From an uncultured Collinsella sp. (GTDB lineage Bacteria > Actinomycetota > Coriobacteriia > Coriobacteriales > Coriobacteriaceae), in the NCBI GenBank assembly GCA_900757495.1, contig CAAENX010000024.1, positions 1-27,603 on the forward strand: DNA of 27,603 nucleotides, read 5' to 3'. The translations under genes and the position numbers were made by a program. Shown piece after piece: positions 7,801-15,388 of the stretch. Position 1 is the first letter of the stretch, and each line of letters opens with the position of its first letter. The notes under the pieces were generated by a model, which searched no databases, was not told the DNA's origin, and saw only the letters and a list, made by a program, of their open reading frames with translations.

Positions 7801-10800
7801 ACAACATCGACGGTCTGCGTAACGCCGATGTGGCGTTTGAACTGTCGCGCGATGGCAAGACCGAGTATTACCTGCCTAACAAGTCCGTGCAGGTTGCTTG
7901 GGACGAGGCTAAACTGCAAGACCTTCTTGACGGAGCCGCCGAATCCCTGCAGATTGGCTACGCGGCGGGCGAGTCCGCCGATGGCGTGACCCAAAATGTC
8001 ACGCTTCCGTACAAGGCGGGTTCCGCAAAGAAATTCTCTGTTGAATGGACAAGCTCCGACACCGAGCGCCTGTTTGTTTCTGGTTATAGCTGGGAAGATA
8101 AGACGGGTAAGGTTTCGCGCGCATCGAGCGATCGAGACGTGACGCTGACCGCCAAGGTTACGGTTACGAGCGGCGACATCAAACTTGCCGGCTCGCATGA
8201 CTTTGTCGTGACGGTCAAGGGTGATCCCGAGAAGGTCGCCGCCGACCAGAAGGCGCTGCAGGAGAAGGTCGACGCGGCGTTTACTTACGACAACATCAAG
8301 TACTCCGGCATCGACGTGGTCGCCAACAAGGACGGCTTGACCGCCGACCTGCAGATGCCGCGCACGAGCACGCTCAATATCGACGGCAAGTACTACAAGG
8401 TTGAGTACTCCGCCAGCACCGATGACATCACGTTCAACGGTTACAAGGGCACGGTCTACCAGCCGCTGCCTGGCGCCGAGGCGGCGAAGACCAAGATTAC
8501 CCTTACGGTGACCGATAGGTCCAATGCCGAGGTCACGGCAAGCAAGACCCTCGACTTTGCGATTGCCCCGCAGAACCAAGACGAGCTCAATGCCGAGCTG
8601 TTCTATCTCGGCCTTGCGAAGTCTTCGTTCTACCTGGGTATTCTTGACGGGCAGGATGCCTCCAATGTAACGGGGAACTTGCATGCGCCGTTGAAGGTGT
8701 ACGGTCAGGGATATGCGGTTAACTGGTGCTATTCCTCCGAAGAGGCTGCTGGCCACTACGGCTTCGTGTTTAGCGAGCTCCCCGGTGGCACGGAGAACAC
8801 CTATCGTTTGCTCAAGTCGAGCAAACCGAGTGTTATCGCGCATGAGAACCTTATCCTCACTCAGCCCGAATACAACACGAAAGTCACGATTAGCGGCCGT
8901 CTGAAGAGTGAGCGTTTTGCCCGTTATGCCGAGCGCTATCCCGACAATTCGGACTACGCGGTACTTGCCGGCTTGGATGTTTCTGCGACGGTAAACGTCA
9001 AGGGAACGACGGGGCTCGACAACCCGAACGAGGGCAAGACCATTGCGGTGACGGCCAAGGTCACGGGCGTTTCCGCAAGTGACGCCGGCGGCAACTACAC
9101 CGAGCAATCGGTGGTGCCCTTGACCGAGCTTACGCTTCCCGCCGACGAAGACACGACGGCCGAGTCGGTGCTCGAGCAGCTTATGGCGGCTGCCGGTTGT
9201 ACGAACCTCGAAGCAAATGCATGGGGTCTTACGAGTGCGACGATGCCCGATGGCCGCGTGCTGAGCACAACGAGCGCCGCGCCGTACAGCTACTGGTCGT
9301 TCTTTGTGAACAACGGCTACGCGAGCGTCGGTGCTCCGAGCTACTACCTCAAGAACGGCGATTGCGTCGAGTTCCGTTATGTTAAGGGTGACGGCACGCA
9401 AAAGCCCTCGACGGCTCCTGCTACCAATCCCGGAACGGAGCATCCCGATGTCGATACGGCATGGAATGGCTTTGCGAACGGTGGCTCGGGATCCGCAACG
9501 GATGCCCTGACGCCTACGACAAAGACCGATACGCCCTCATGGGCACTTAACCTTCTGACCGAAGAGCAGCAGAAGGCAGGCGCAAGCGCCTCTGCGTCTG
9601 ACCCCATTGTCGCGAACGGAAAGGTGTACCTAGTCACGGGCGCTTCGGTATGGGGTGGAAAGACGTGGAATGCGGTCCTCAACGAGGTTGACCCCGAGAC
9701 GGGCTCCGTCGTGCGGTCCCTTGAGCTTGGCTCTTCCATGGATAGCACCTGCCGTCCCGTTATTGCGCAGGGCATCATCGTGATTCCGCTTTCCGGCGGC
9801 TATCTGCAGGCTGTTTCGGCGAAAACGTTTGAGACGCTTTGGTATTCCGATGCGTTTACGAAGCAGAACCTGTCTTCGTTGACCGTTGACGGCGACTACG
9901 TCTATATCAACACCCTTGATTATTGGTCTGGCAATGGCAATGACGTGCAAAACGGTACGGTCAGGCGCATCAATATTCACACGGGCGCCATCGCCGGTAG
10001 CGCCTCCGTCGCTGACGGAGGTTACTACTGGTCTGGCGGCCTGATGGTAAATGGCTACTATGTCGTTGGCGGCGACTATGGCCAGGTGCGCGTATATTCT
10101 GCCGATCTGTCAAAGCTTGTTGGTTCGATTAAGCTGTCTGGTGGCAACATCCGTTCGGCGCTTACCGTTCATGACGGCTATATATATGCTGTTACGCGCG
10201 ACGATGGTACGTTGCACAAGCTGACCATTGGTTCCGATGGTTCCATTACTGAGGCCGCGAAAGTTCAGTTTGCCGCTTATTCGACTTCGACGCCCGTTTT
10301 CAGTGGTAAGTATGCTTTTATTGGCGGGACAACCGTGAACAATTGGAAGGCTAAGGCTAAGGCTAAGGCCAAGGCCAAGGCCAAGGCTACGGCTAAGGGC
10401 CTGCTTTCGATCATTGACCTCTCCGATATGAGTGTGAAGCAGATTACGAAGGCCGATGGCGAAGAGCTTGGCTTTGAGTCCAAGGGCACGCCGCTCGTCT
10501 CAACACGTGATGGCGAGACGTACGTATATTTCACCTTGAACGGCGCCAAGGGCAATTGGCCTAACTACACTACCGGCGGTGGCGTGTACATGTACAAGCT
10601 GGGCGATGCCGAGGCAACCGAGGTGTTCGTTCCCGGTTCTGGATATGCCAACTATTGCATGGCTTCGGTTGTCTGCGATCAGTTTGGCAATCTGTATTAC
10701 ACCAACGATTCGGGCCATCTCTTCTGTGTGAAATCTCAGGCACATCGTGTCAAGTTTGATGCTCAGGGCGGCTCATCGGTCAATGGTCAGACCCCCGCTT

Positions 10801-11294
10801 CGGGCTCGACTGTCGCCAAGCCTGCCGATCCGACGCGTGAGGGCTATACCTTCGCTGGTTGGTATACCGACGAGGCTTGTACGGAGGCGTATGACTTTAG
10901 CGTTGCGGTGACGGCTGATATGACGCTATATGCCAAGTGGATCAAGAACGCCGTTGCCCCTGACGGTAACGGTGGCTCTGGCTCCAATGGCGGCTCGGGT
11001 AACGGTACAAACGGCCAGCAGGCTGGCGGTGCTGTTGCTCCGGGTCAGAAGCCGGTGTCTACCACGACCACGACCGAGACCAAGGACGATAAGGATTCCA
11101 AGAAGAATTCCGATAAGTCCGACAAGAAGGACAAGAAGTCCAACACTGGCTCGTCTGCAGCGACCACTGCCAAGAGGTCCGCTGAGGCTCCCGCGCAGCA
11201 GTCTGGCTTCAATCCACTTGCCATCGTCGGCGTTGCGGCTGGTGTGATCGGTCTCGCCGTCATCGGCGTGTTCGTATTCACCAAGCGTCGGTAG
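4803..11294 (+). CDS. Giant cell-surface protein: Ig-like repeats, DUF4430, beta-propeller, Flg_new repeat, C-terminal anchor
   Basis: The product has 2163 residues from the ATG at 4803, chosen because it places a signal peptide correctly: basic residues, then LVAFLAFAMVFGTTPAQLWA ending near residue 48. Domains in order: Ala/Asp low complexity (about 48-135); seven Ig-like repeats (about 160-910), each with a W-Y/W-W core and a G-KY-(I/L)-(K/R)-V strand; atrophied bacterial Ig-like domains (about 1050-1400, WTSSDTERL and GKVSRASSD type); DUF4430 (about 1433-1530, with YSYWSFFVNNGYAS); a PQQ-like beta-propeller (about 1580-1978); a Flg_new/InlB-type repeat (about 1980-2047, GYTFAGWYTDEACTEAYDF); a Ser/Lys/Asp linker; and a membrane helix plus KRR (about 2136-2163). 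No LPxTG motif is seen. DUF4430 resembles the C-terminal domain of transcobalamin, and with the B12 riboswitch upstream a corrinoid-binding or cell-surface adhesion role is inferred. The propeller carries a (KA)7 tract. Confidence 0.9.
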   Translation: MDMFEDECQRASWRPYGAIARGVAKRGLVAFLAFAMVFGTTPAQLWAEGAEGIAEAVAQTATAGEGAAADDGAAADTGANSAAASAAADGADADQGATASAANGDDAAADNATESENSAAASAASEQKNAVGAASATTLSSEAKVFIQDTKDKDSSYSTKSGALKAGETLWANMYDEVEDDWYGTSTESVANPGTWTYTWLAGTTRASSNVADYTEVVGHEQSLTVTAAMEGKYFICKVTVDGKDYYGPSVSSGSGINANYIPGPVLGAGQMELNSVKLNSDTPSIGDTLTATPYISYYQQAPADAKVTYTWSASTSQYSGFTKIEGETGATLVVGDDLEGKYIRVEANAGVNTVNKTTSSKVKQAGAVEISAVSIINTKDNTSVFAVGDTAKARAKEKGGAYGAFVDASKLNYQWQCSDTKSGTYTDIAGATGETLELTDALGGKYLKCKVSSKIGSSSLTNSTGALIAAAGSINVTSVTMSPSSGKVEVGSTITATAKAGSTDVTSDSHVTWQWYKGKSNTAGSCNTPIEGETGNTLTVTAALKGWYVVAKANGGYGEQKPYYAAGPVSVAGQVELYDVQFEGSPATNGVRVGDTLKTKVRKKDGSNYHYIDRTDNVAYQWQYANSSSSYDSAYTDIPGAIEAAYTVDAAYAGKYLRVKVTSENTVSSTQKKSSYGGTQSVAPLGPVTLKGQYKLAGIELADKDVTLSVGSKITPSVQVPGSWSGSTKDVPDDAELTMAWYAKGEGDADWTELTDGIDTTDGSLTISDALVGKHIKVTANALDNTVEWVSSDSVTAAGEYNLLRVITTPQINSDTTHLVSGDKVKATAQAKRADGSATNGIDVTGQATVAWYAADDAKAPAADWTLLSDMSGAEATVSASAAGKYLKAVATSGSSTVELVSANKVIAAGSLEAAVQKLNDANKQIAVDYSAKGGNVNDALKAQLADLGFTDIDVKVSEGGVAFKAEDAKATVGISDAQDKTNGDVTFFFIDPNDYTGYNIDGLRNADVAFELSRDGKTEYYLPNKSVQVAWDEAKLQDLLDGAAESLQIGYAAGESADGVTQNVTLPYKAGSAKKFSVEWTSSDTERLFVSGYSWEDKTGKVSRASSDRDVTLTAKVTVTSGDIKLAGSHDFVVTVKGDPEKVAADQKALQEKVDAAFTYDNIKYSGIDVVANKDGLTADLQMPRTSTLNIDGKYYKVEYSASTDDITFNGYKGTVYQPLPGAEAAKTKITLTVTDRSNAEVTASKTLDFAIAPQNQDELNAELFYLGLAKSSFYLGILDGQDASNVTGNLHAPLKVYGQGYAVNWCYSSEEAAGHYGFVFSELPGGTENTYRLLKSSKPSVIAHENLILTQPEYNTKVTISGRLKSERFARYAERYPDNSDYAVLAGLDVSATVNVKGTTGLDNPNEGKTIAVTAKVTGVSASDAGGNYTEQSVVPLTELTLPADEDTTAESVLEQLMAAAGCTNLEANAWGLTSATMPDGRVLSTTSAAPYSYWSFFVNNGYASVGAPSYYLKNGDCVEFRYVKGDGTQKPSTAPATNPGTEHPDVDTAWNGFANGGSGSATDALTPTTKTDTPSWALNLLTEEQQKAGASASASDPIVANGKVYLVTGASVWGGKTWNAVLNEVDPETGSVVRSLELGSSMDSTCRPVIAQGIIVIPLSGGYLQAVSAKTFETLWYSDAFTKQNLSSLTVDGDYVYINTLDYWSGNGNDVQNGTVRRINIHTGAIAGSASVADGGYYWSGGLMVNGYYVVGGDYGQVRVYSADLSKLVGSIKLSGGNIRSALTVHDGYIYAVTRDDGTLHKLTIGSDGSITEAAKVQFAAYSTSTPVFSGKYAFIGGTTVNNWKAKAKAKAKAKAKATAKGLLSIIDLSDMSVKQITKADGEELGFESKGTPLVSTRDGETYVYFTLNGAKGNWPNYTTGGGVYMYKLGDAEATEVFVPGSGYANYCMASVVCDQFGNLYYTNDSGHLFCVKSQAHRVKFDAQGGSSVNGQTPASGSTVAKPADPTREGYTFAGWYTDEACTEAYDFSVAVTADMTLYAKWIKNAVAPDGNGGSGSNGGSGNGTNGQQAGGAVAPGQKPVSTTTTTETKDDKDSKKNSDKSDKKDKKSNTGSSAATTAKRSAEAPAQQSGFNPLAIVGVAAGVIGLAVIGVFVFTKRR
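10347..10388 (+). repeat. Hexanucleotide tandem repeat (AAGGCY)x7 inside the surface-protein gene
   Basis: Seven perfect 6-bp units, AAGGCT or AAGGCC, run in a row and encode Lys-Ala x7; degenerate ACGGCT and AAGGGC units follow. Copy-number change by slippage would keep the reading frame and lengthen or shorten a Lys-rich loop in the beta-propeller. Confidence 0.9.
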
Positions 11295-11303
11295 GTGAGG
11301 GCT

Positions 11304-12212
11304 GTGTCCAATAAGCCTCAGGACGCCGAGTCCAAGCAGTCCGACTCGTCGTTCATCCAGCTCGACGATGCAAAGCAAAAGGGCGCCGCTTCGGCGGCGT
11401 CCGTCCCGCGGCGTAAGGCGCTTGTTGGCGCCCTGACGGCCGTCTGCATTGCGCTGATTGTCGTCTCGCTGGGCTTTGTTCACCCTTCCGCCAGCGGCGC
11501 CTGGTCCATCGATTGGATTGTCGAGACCGTGACGGGGGAGAGCGTCGTTGCCAAGGATGCGTCGGTTTCCGGCTCGACTACCGTTTCGGGCAAGGTTGCG
11601 TCCAAGGACTCCAAATCTTCGGACAATGCGAAGGACGGGTCGAAGGACTCGGATGAATCTGATTCCAAGGACGCTTCCGAATCCTCGGACAAGGACTCAA
11701 AAAAGGATTCGAAGGAGAAGAAGTCCGAAGGCAAGGGCGGGAAGAAGTCCAGCAACGTGTCTGCCGGACATGGCTCCGAATCCGCCGGTGGATCGAGTTC
11801 TTCTGACGGCTCTTCTTCGGGCGGTGGCTCGGTGTCTGGCGGTGGGTCCACTTCTAACGGTGGTGGTGCCTCTGCGGACAGCCAGGGCGGCTCACAGCAG
11901 CCTGGCTACGTCACGGTGACGGTTTCGGTCACATCGAGCGCCGTGGGCAATCCTGTGTCTTCTAGTGGCACCTTCACCTTTAACGAGGGCGCTACGGCCT
12001 ACGATGCCCTGTGCGCCCTAGGGCTTTCCGTGAATGCGCGCGGCACGTCGTACGGAACGTATGTTGCCGCCATTGGCGGTTTGGCCGAGATGGAGCACGG
12101 CGCCAAGAGCGGCTGGATGTACTCCGTCAATGGCACAACGTACATGACGGCCTGCAGCAACTGGGTCTTATCCAACGGCGACAGAGTCGTCTGGTATTAC
12201 GTAACGGGCTAA
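11304..12212 (+). CDS. Membrane-anchored DUF4430 (transcobalamin-like C-terminal domain) protein
   Basis: The product is about 302 residues. The frame opens with GTG at 11295, one base after the previous stop. GTG at 11304 is preferred because AGGTGAGGG (11293-11301) then acts as a weak Shine-Dalgarno sequence. A basic stretch (PRRK) leads into a membrane helix (about residues 38-58). It is followed by about 130 residues of Ser/Lys/Asp/Gly linker, long enough to cross a cell wall. The last 95 residues form a DUF4430 domain (VTVTVSVTSS, GATAYDALCALG, SGWMYSVNGT, WVLSNGDRVVWYYV). It directly follows the giant DUF4430 surface-protein gene under the same cobalamin riboswitch and ends at a strong terminator. 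A role as the membrane-proximal partner in corrinoid capture or hand-over is inferred, not shown. Confidence 0.88.
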   Translation: MSNKPQDAESKQSDSSFIQLDDAKQKGAASAASVPRRKALVGALTAVCIALIVVSLGFVHPSASGAWSIDWIVETVTGESVVAKDASVSGSTTVSGKVASKDSKSSDNAKDGSKDSDESDSKDASESSDKDSKKDSKEKKSEGKGGKKSSNVSAGHGSESAGGSSSSDGSSSGGGSVSGGGSTSNGGGASADSQGGSQQPGYVTVTVSVTSSAVGNPVSSSGTFTFNEGATAYDALCALGLSVNARGTSYGTYVAAIGGLAEMEHGAKSGWMYSVNGTTYMTACSNWVLSNGDRVVWYYVTG

Positions 12213-12235
12213 ATGCCTCGACATAGCGCGCCAAG

Positions 12236-12267
12236 CGGGCGGTTCGGACAAACATCTGAGCCGCCCG
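12236..12267 (+). terminator. Rho-independent terminator of the DUF4430 operon
   Basis: CGGGCGGTTC (12236-12245) pairs with GAGCCGCCCG (12258-12267) with one G-T pair. A run of six or more T follows. It lies 23 nt after the stop codon. Confidence 0.85.
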
Positions 12268-12317
12268 TTTTTTCATGCGAATGGGACTGGGTCGCCGGGT
12301 CTCTCGGCAAACAAAAA

Positions 12318-12343
12318 CCGGTTGGAACGTGAATTCCAACCGG
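12318..12343 (-). terminator. Rho-independent terminator of the distal GtrA gene
   Basis: CCGGTTGGAA and TTCCAACCGG form a perfect 10-bp stem with a 6-nt loop. On the minus strand TTTTTGTTT follows. It lies 27 nt downstream of the GtrA stop codon, facing the DUF4430 operon terminator. Confidence 0.8.
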
Positions 12344-12370
12344 CTGCGAAGCGAGATTATGTTGGGCCGT

Positions 12371-12778
12371 CTACGACTGTGCACCCTCGAGGAAGAAGCG
12401 GCGGCTAAAGTAGTTGTACCAGGTGACCAGGAACGTGGCGATGGCCTTCATGGCCTGGTAGCCGATGCTCAAAAACGTGACGCCCACAAACATGTACAGG
12501 TCGTTGAGGCCCAAACCAATCACCGACAGGATGGTGAAGATCGTGAACTCACGCTTGCGGCTCATGCCCTCGCGATGGTCGAACACGTACTTCATGCTGA
12601 GCCAGTAGTTGACCACGACGGACGTGATAAACGAGATCGTGGTGCTCATCAAAAAGTCGAGGTGGAATAGCTCGACGAGCGCAATGAGCAAGCCCCAGTC
12701 GATGCCAAAGGAGATAAGGCCCACGACAGCGAACTTGAGGAATTGCTTAGTATGAGGTTGTGCCAGTGCCTTGCGCAC
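12371..12778 (-). CDS. GtrA-family polytopic membrane protein (copy 1)
   Basis: The 135-residue product has four predicted membrane helices, typical of GtrA (about 120-150 residues). Recognisable elements are FLKFAVVGLISFGIDWGLL at the first helix, NYWLSMKYVF after the second, the basic HREGMSRKREF loop, and NYFSRRFF at the end. GtrA proteins are thought to move or help flip polyprenyl-linked sugars for glycosylation of O-antigen or cell-wall glycans. The start is GTG at 12778 with a poor ribosome binding site (GGAT). A similar GtrA gene lies 219 nt upstream on the same strand. No glycosyltransferase is adjacent, so substrate is unknown. Confidence 0.88.
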   Translation of the reverse strand: MRKALAQPHTKQFLKFAVVGLISFGIDWGLLIALVELFHLDFLMSTTISFITSVVVNYWLSMKYVFDHREGMSRKREFTIFTILSVIGLGLNDLYMFVGVTFLSIGYQAMKAIATFLVTWYNYFSRRFFLEGAQS

Positions 12779-12929
12779 GTAATCACATCCAATGCGTTGA
12801 CGAATCGAGCAGAGGATACTTTAGAGCTTTTGCATGGGAAACGTAAGGTCTTTGGCAAGAACTATACGAACTCGCCAAATTTGCAAGAGACAATCCGCAA
12901 ACGTTGTAAATCCTTCCGTAAACGAGCAA

Positions 12930-12973
12930 GGCCCACGAACAACGCAGCGCTCGACGCACGTTGTCTGTGGGCC
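12930..12973 (-). terminator. Hairpin downstream of the second GtrA gene
   Basis: GGCCCACGAACAAC (12930-12943) pairs with GTTGTCTGTGGGCC (12960-12973), apart from a central mismatch. On the minus strand it lies 24 nt after the stop of the 12998-13393 gene. The following sequence has only a weak T-tract (TTGCTCGTTT). Confidence 0.5.
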
Positions 12974-12997
12974 CCGTAGTGCAACGAGGAGGCCGAG

Positions 12998-13393
12998 CTA
13001 CTTGGTCTCCTCGCCCTCCAGGAAGATCTTTCGGGTCACAAAGTTGTAGACCATAACAAGCGCGGTGGCGCAAATCTTGGCGATATTGGCCTCGAGCCCC
13101 AGGCCGGCGTTGAGCGCCAGCACGATACCGTCGTTGAGAGCCAAGCCGATCACAGACAACACGACAAAGATAATGAACTCGCGGCGGCGGCTCATGCCCT
13201 CCTTGTGCGCAAACACGTACTTCATGCTCGCGACGTAGTTAAAGATGAGCGAGACGATAAAGCCGCTGGTATTGGCGATCAGGATGTTAAGGCCCAGACC
13301 GTAGTGGAGTAGATTCATGATGCCAAAGTCGATGACCGTGGCGACGACGCCGACGACGCCAAACTTCATGATCTGCGCAAGGAGCTTTTGCAT
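12998..13393 (-). CDS. GtrA-family polytopic membrane protein (copy 2)
   Basis: The 131-residue product has four membrane helices and the same landmarks as the neighbouring copy: IMKFGVVGVVATVIDFGIMN, NYVASMKYVFAHKEGMSRRR and NFVTRKIFLEG. A longer frame starts at TTG 13456. The ATG at 13393 is preferred because AAGGCAGG lies just upstream and the protein then begins directly before the first helix. The two copies share the KYVF-(D/A)H-(R/K)EGMSR-(K/R)RE loop almost exactly, so they are paralogues from a tandem duplication. The gene lies 78 nt downstream of fbp on the same strand; a small CCCCAC/GTGGGG hairpin (about 13458-13471) lies between them. Confidence 0.88.
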   Translation of the reverse strand: MQKLLAQIMKFGVVGVVATVIDFGIMNLLHYGLGLNILIANTSGFIVSLIFNYVASMKYVFAHKEGMSRRREFIIFVVLSVIGLALNDGIVLALNAGLGLEANIAKICATALVMVYNFVTRKIFLEGEETK

Positions 13394-13471
13394 GGTACCT
13401 GCCTTAGGATTGCGCCGGGGCGCCGTGGGGATGATGAACTCAGCAAGTTTAGCCAATCCCCACGGGTGGGG

Positions 13472-15388
13472 CTAGGCGCGCTCCTCGATAGCACCGTTTC
13501 TATATGCGTCGAGCAGCTGGCGCAGGTCCTGGATTTGGCTGCGGATCTTGGCGCCGGTATCGGTATCGCTGACCATGCGGCGACGGTCGGCCTCGTCAAA
13601 ACGATTGGTCTCGCTCTCGATGTCGACATTGCGGGTAAGTGCCTCGGCAACCGTGGTAAAGGCTTGGTGCGACTTAAGGCGACAGCCGCGTGAGCTCGAG
13701 ATAAGCGTGTAGCCGGCGATGCCCGTCTTGGGGTGGTAGGCGCGGCAGAAGCCGCCATCGATGACCAGCAGCTTGCCCTCGGCGCGGATGGGCTGCTCGC
13801 CCTTGGTCGTCTTGACGGGCGTATGGCCGTTGATGATGTGGCCCGTCGGCGAGCATGCCATGGGGGCGACGTTGAACTCGCGCATGATGTCATCGCAAAC
13901 GGACGAAGATGTGGTGAGCGTATAGTATGGGTCCATCGGCTCGACCCACGTGCTCTTGTCGGCGATGTAGGCGCGCTCGAAGGTGCGTACCACGCGTCCG
14001 CTGGCGGGCGAATTAAAGCCAATCCACAGGTACCACATCCAGTCGAGGGCGTCTCGGTCGCCCACGCGCCAGGCACGGCGTGCAATGTAATCGCAAAAGT
14101 CGAAGTAGTCGCGACCGGCGTGCCAGGCACCCAGGCAGTTCATGCTGCTAAAGGTGCCGTCTTCATTGAGCGGCACGCAGCCGTGGAAGAGCAGATTGCC
14201 GTTGGCGACCTTATACATGGAGCCGTGGGTATAGAGGAAATCGATGTGGCGATGTAGGTGATCGGCGGTGACAAACTCGGACACGAGCTTGTCGATGATG
14301 TGCTGCTCCTCGGGCGTGAGCGTGTAGGGGTCCGCTGGATCGACGGTGGGGAAGTCGTTGGTCGTGAGCGGCCATACGCTGCCGTCGGCGAGGGTGACTG
14401 TGCCGGCGTCGTGATCGACCTTGTCGAGCAGCAGGCGGTCGGCCATGTCGAACTCGGGGTGGCGCTGGATAATCTGACCCTCGAGCTTAAAGAGCAGCAC
14501 ATTGATGGCCTTGATGAGCGGGCTGATGGACTCGCCGGCGGTATAGGTGGCGTCGGCGAAGGCGACGAGCTCACGCAGCGAGATGCCGTAGTCGTTCTCG
14601 AGGATTTCGTAGTTGTCGTAGCGCAGGTTGTTGCGCAGCACCGTGGCGATGCAGGCGGGCTCGCCGGCAGCGGCGCCCATCCACAGCAGGTCGTGGTTGC
14701 CCCACTGGATGTCGAGCGAATGATAGGTGAGCAGGCGGTCCATAATCTTGGCCGCGCCGCCACCGCGGTCGAAGATATCGCCCACCAAGTGCAGGTGGTC
14801 GACGGCGAGGCGCTTGATAAGCGAGGCGAGCGACTCGATAAAGTCGTCGGCGCTGGCGGTCTCCAAGATGGATTCGATAATGCGCTCGTGATAACGCACG
14901 CGGTAGTTGTTCTCATCCGGATGCGTGTGCAGCAACTCGTCGATGATGTAGGCGTAATCGCGCGGGATGGCCTTACGCACTTTGGAGCGGGTATAGCGGC
15001 TCGAAAGCGAGCGGGCGACCACAATGAGTCGGTCGAGCATGGTCTTGTACCAGGTGGGCGAGTCCTCGCGCCGGCTGCGGACAAGATCAATCTTCTCACG
15101 CGGATAGTAGATGAGCGTGCACAGCTCGCCCTTTTCGTCAAAGGAGAGCGTGTCGCCAAAGATCTCGTCGACATGCTCGCGCACGACGCCCGAGCAGTTG
15201 TTGAGGATGTGCATAAAGGCTTCGTATTCGCCATGCACATCGCTCATAAAATGTTCGGTGCCCTTGGGTAGGTTGAGGATGGCCGAGAGGTTGATGATCT
15301 CGGTGAATGCGGATTGCTCGGTGGGGAACTGTCTCGACAGCAGGCGCAGATACTTGAAGTCTTGCGGATTGCGATCGAATGCGACCAT
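13472..15388 (-). CDS. fbp: Fructose-1,6-bisphosphatase, class III
   Basis: The 638-residue product matches class III FBPase (Bacillus subtilis Fbp type, about 640-670 residues). This Mn-dependent metallophosphatase-fold enzyme hydrolyses fructose-1,6-bisphosphate to fructose-6-phosphate in gluconeogenesis. Metallophosphoesterase motifs are present: SDVHGE (49-54), GDIFDRGG (203-210) and WGNHD (229-233). Near the C-terminus INGHTPVK and IDGGFCRAY supply further family residues. The ATG at 15388 is preceded by GGAAGG at proper spacing. The upstream region contains a 9-bp inverted repeat at 15416-15447 that may be regulatory. The gene is complete and normal in length. Confidence 0.95.
   Translation of the reverse strand: MVAFDRNPQDFKYLRLLSRQFPTEQSAFTEIINLSAILNLPKGTEHFMSDVHGEYEAFMHILNNCSGVVREHVDEIFGDTLSFDEKGELCTLIYYPREKIDLVRSRREDSPTWYKTMLDRLIVVARSLSSRYTRSKVRKAIPRDYAYIIDELLHTHPDENNYRVRYHERIIESILETASADDFIESLASLIKRLAVDHLHLVGDIFDRGGGAAKIMDRLLTYHSLDIQWGNHDLLWMGAAAGEPACIATVLRNNLRYDNYEILENDYGISLRELVAFADATYTAGESISPLIKAINVLLFKLEGQIIQRHPEFDMADRLLLDKVDHDAGTVTLADGSVWPLTTNDFPTVDPADPYTLTPEEQHIIDKLVSEFVTADHLHRHIDFLYTHGSMYKVANGNLLFHGCVPLNEDGTFSSMNCLGAWHAGRDYFDFCDYIARRAWRVGDRDALDWMWYLWIGFNSPASGRVVRTFERAYIADKSTWVEPMDPYYTLTTSSSVCDDIMREFNVAPMACSPTGHIINGHTPVKTTKGEQPIRAEGKLLVIDGGFCRAYHPKTGIAGYTLISSSRGCRLKSHQAFTTVAEALTRNVDIESETNRFDEADRRRMVSDTDTGAKIRSQIQDLRQLLDAYRNGAIEERA

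Noticed and set aside
6939..9443. An 834-codon open frame on the minus strand inside the giant surface-protein gene
   Set aside because: It mirrors the GC-rich codon pattern of the + strand gene, has no recognisable domain, and the + strand frame has signal peptide, repeated domains and anchor.
10347..10400. A frameshift or assembly error at the AAGGCY repeat
   Set aside because: The unit is 6 bp and the propeller frame continues unchanged on both sides.
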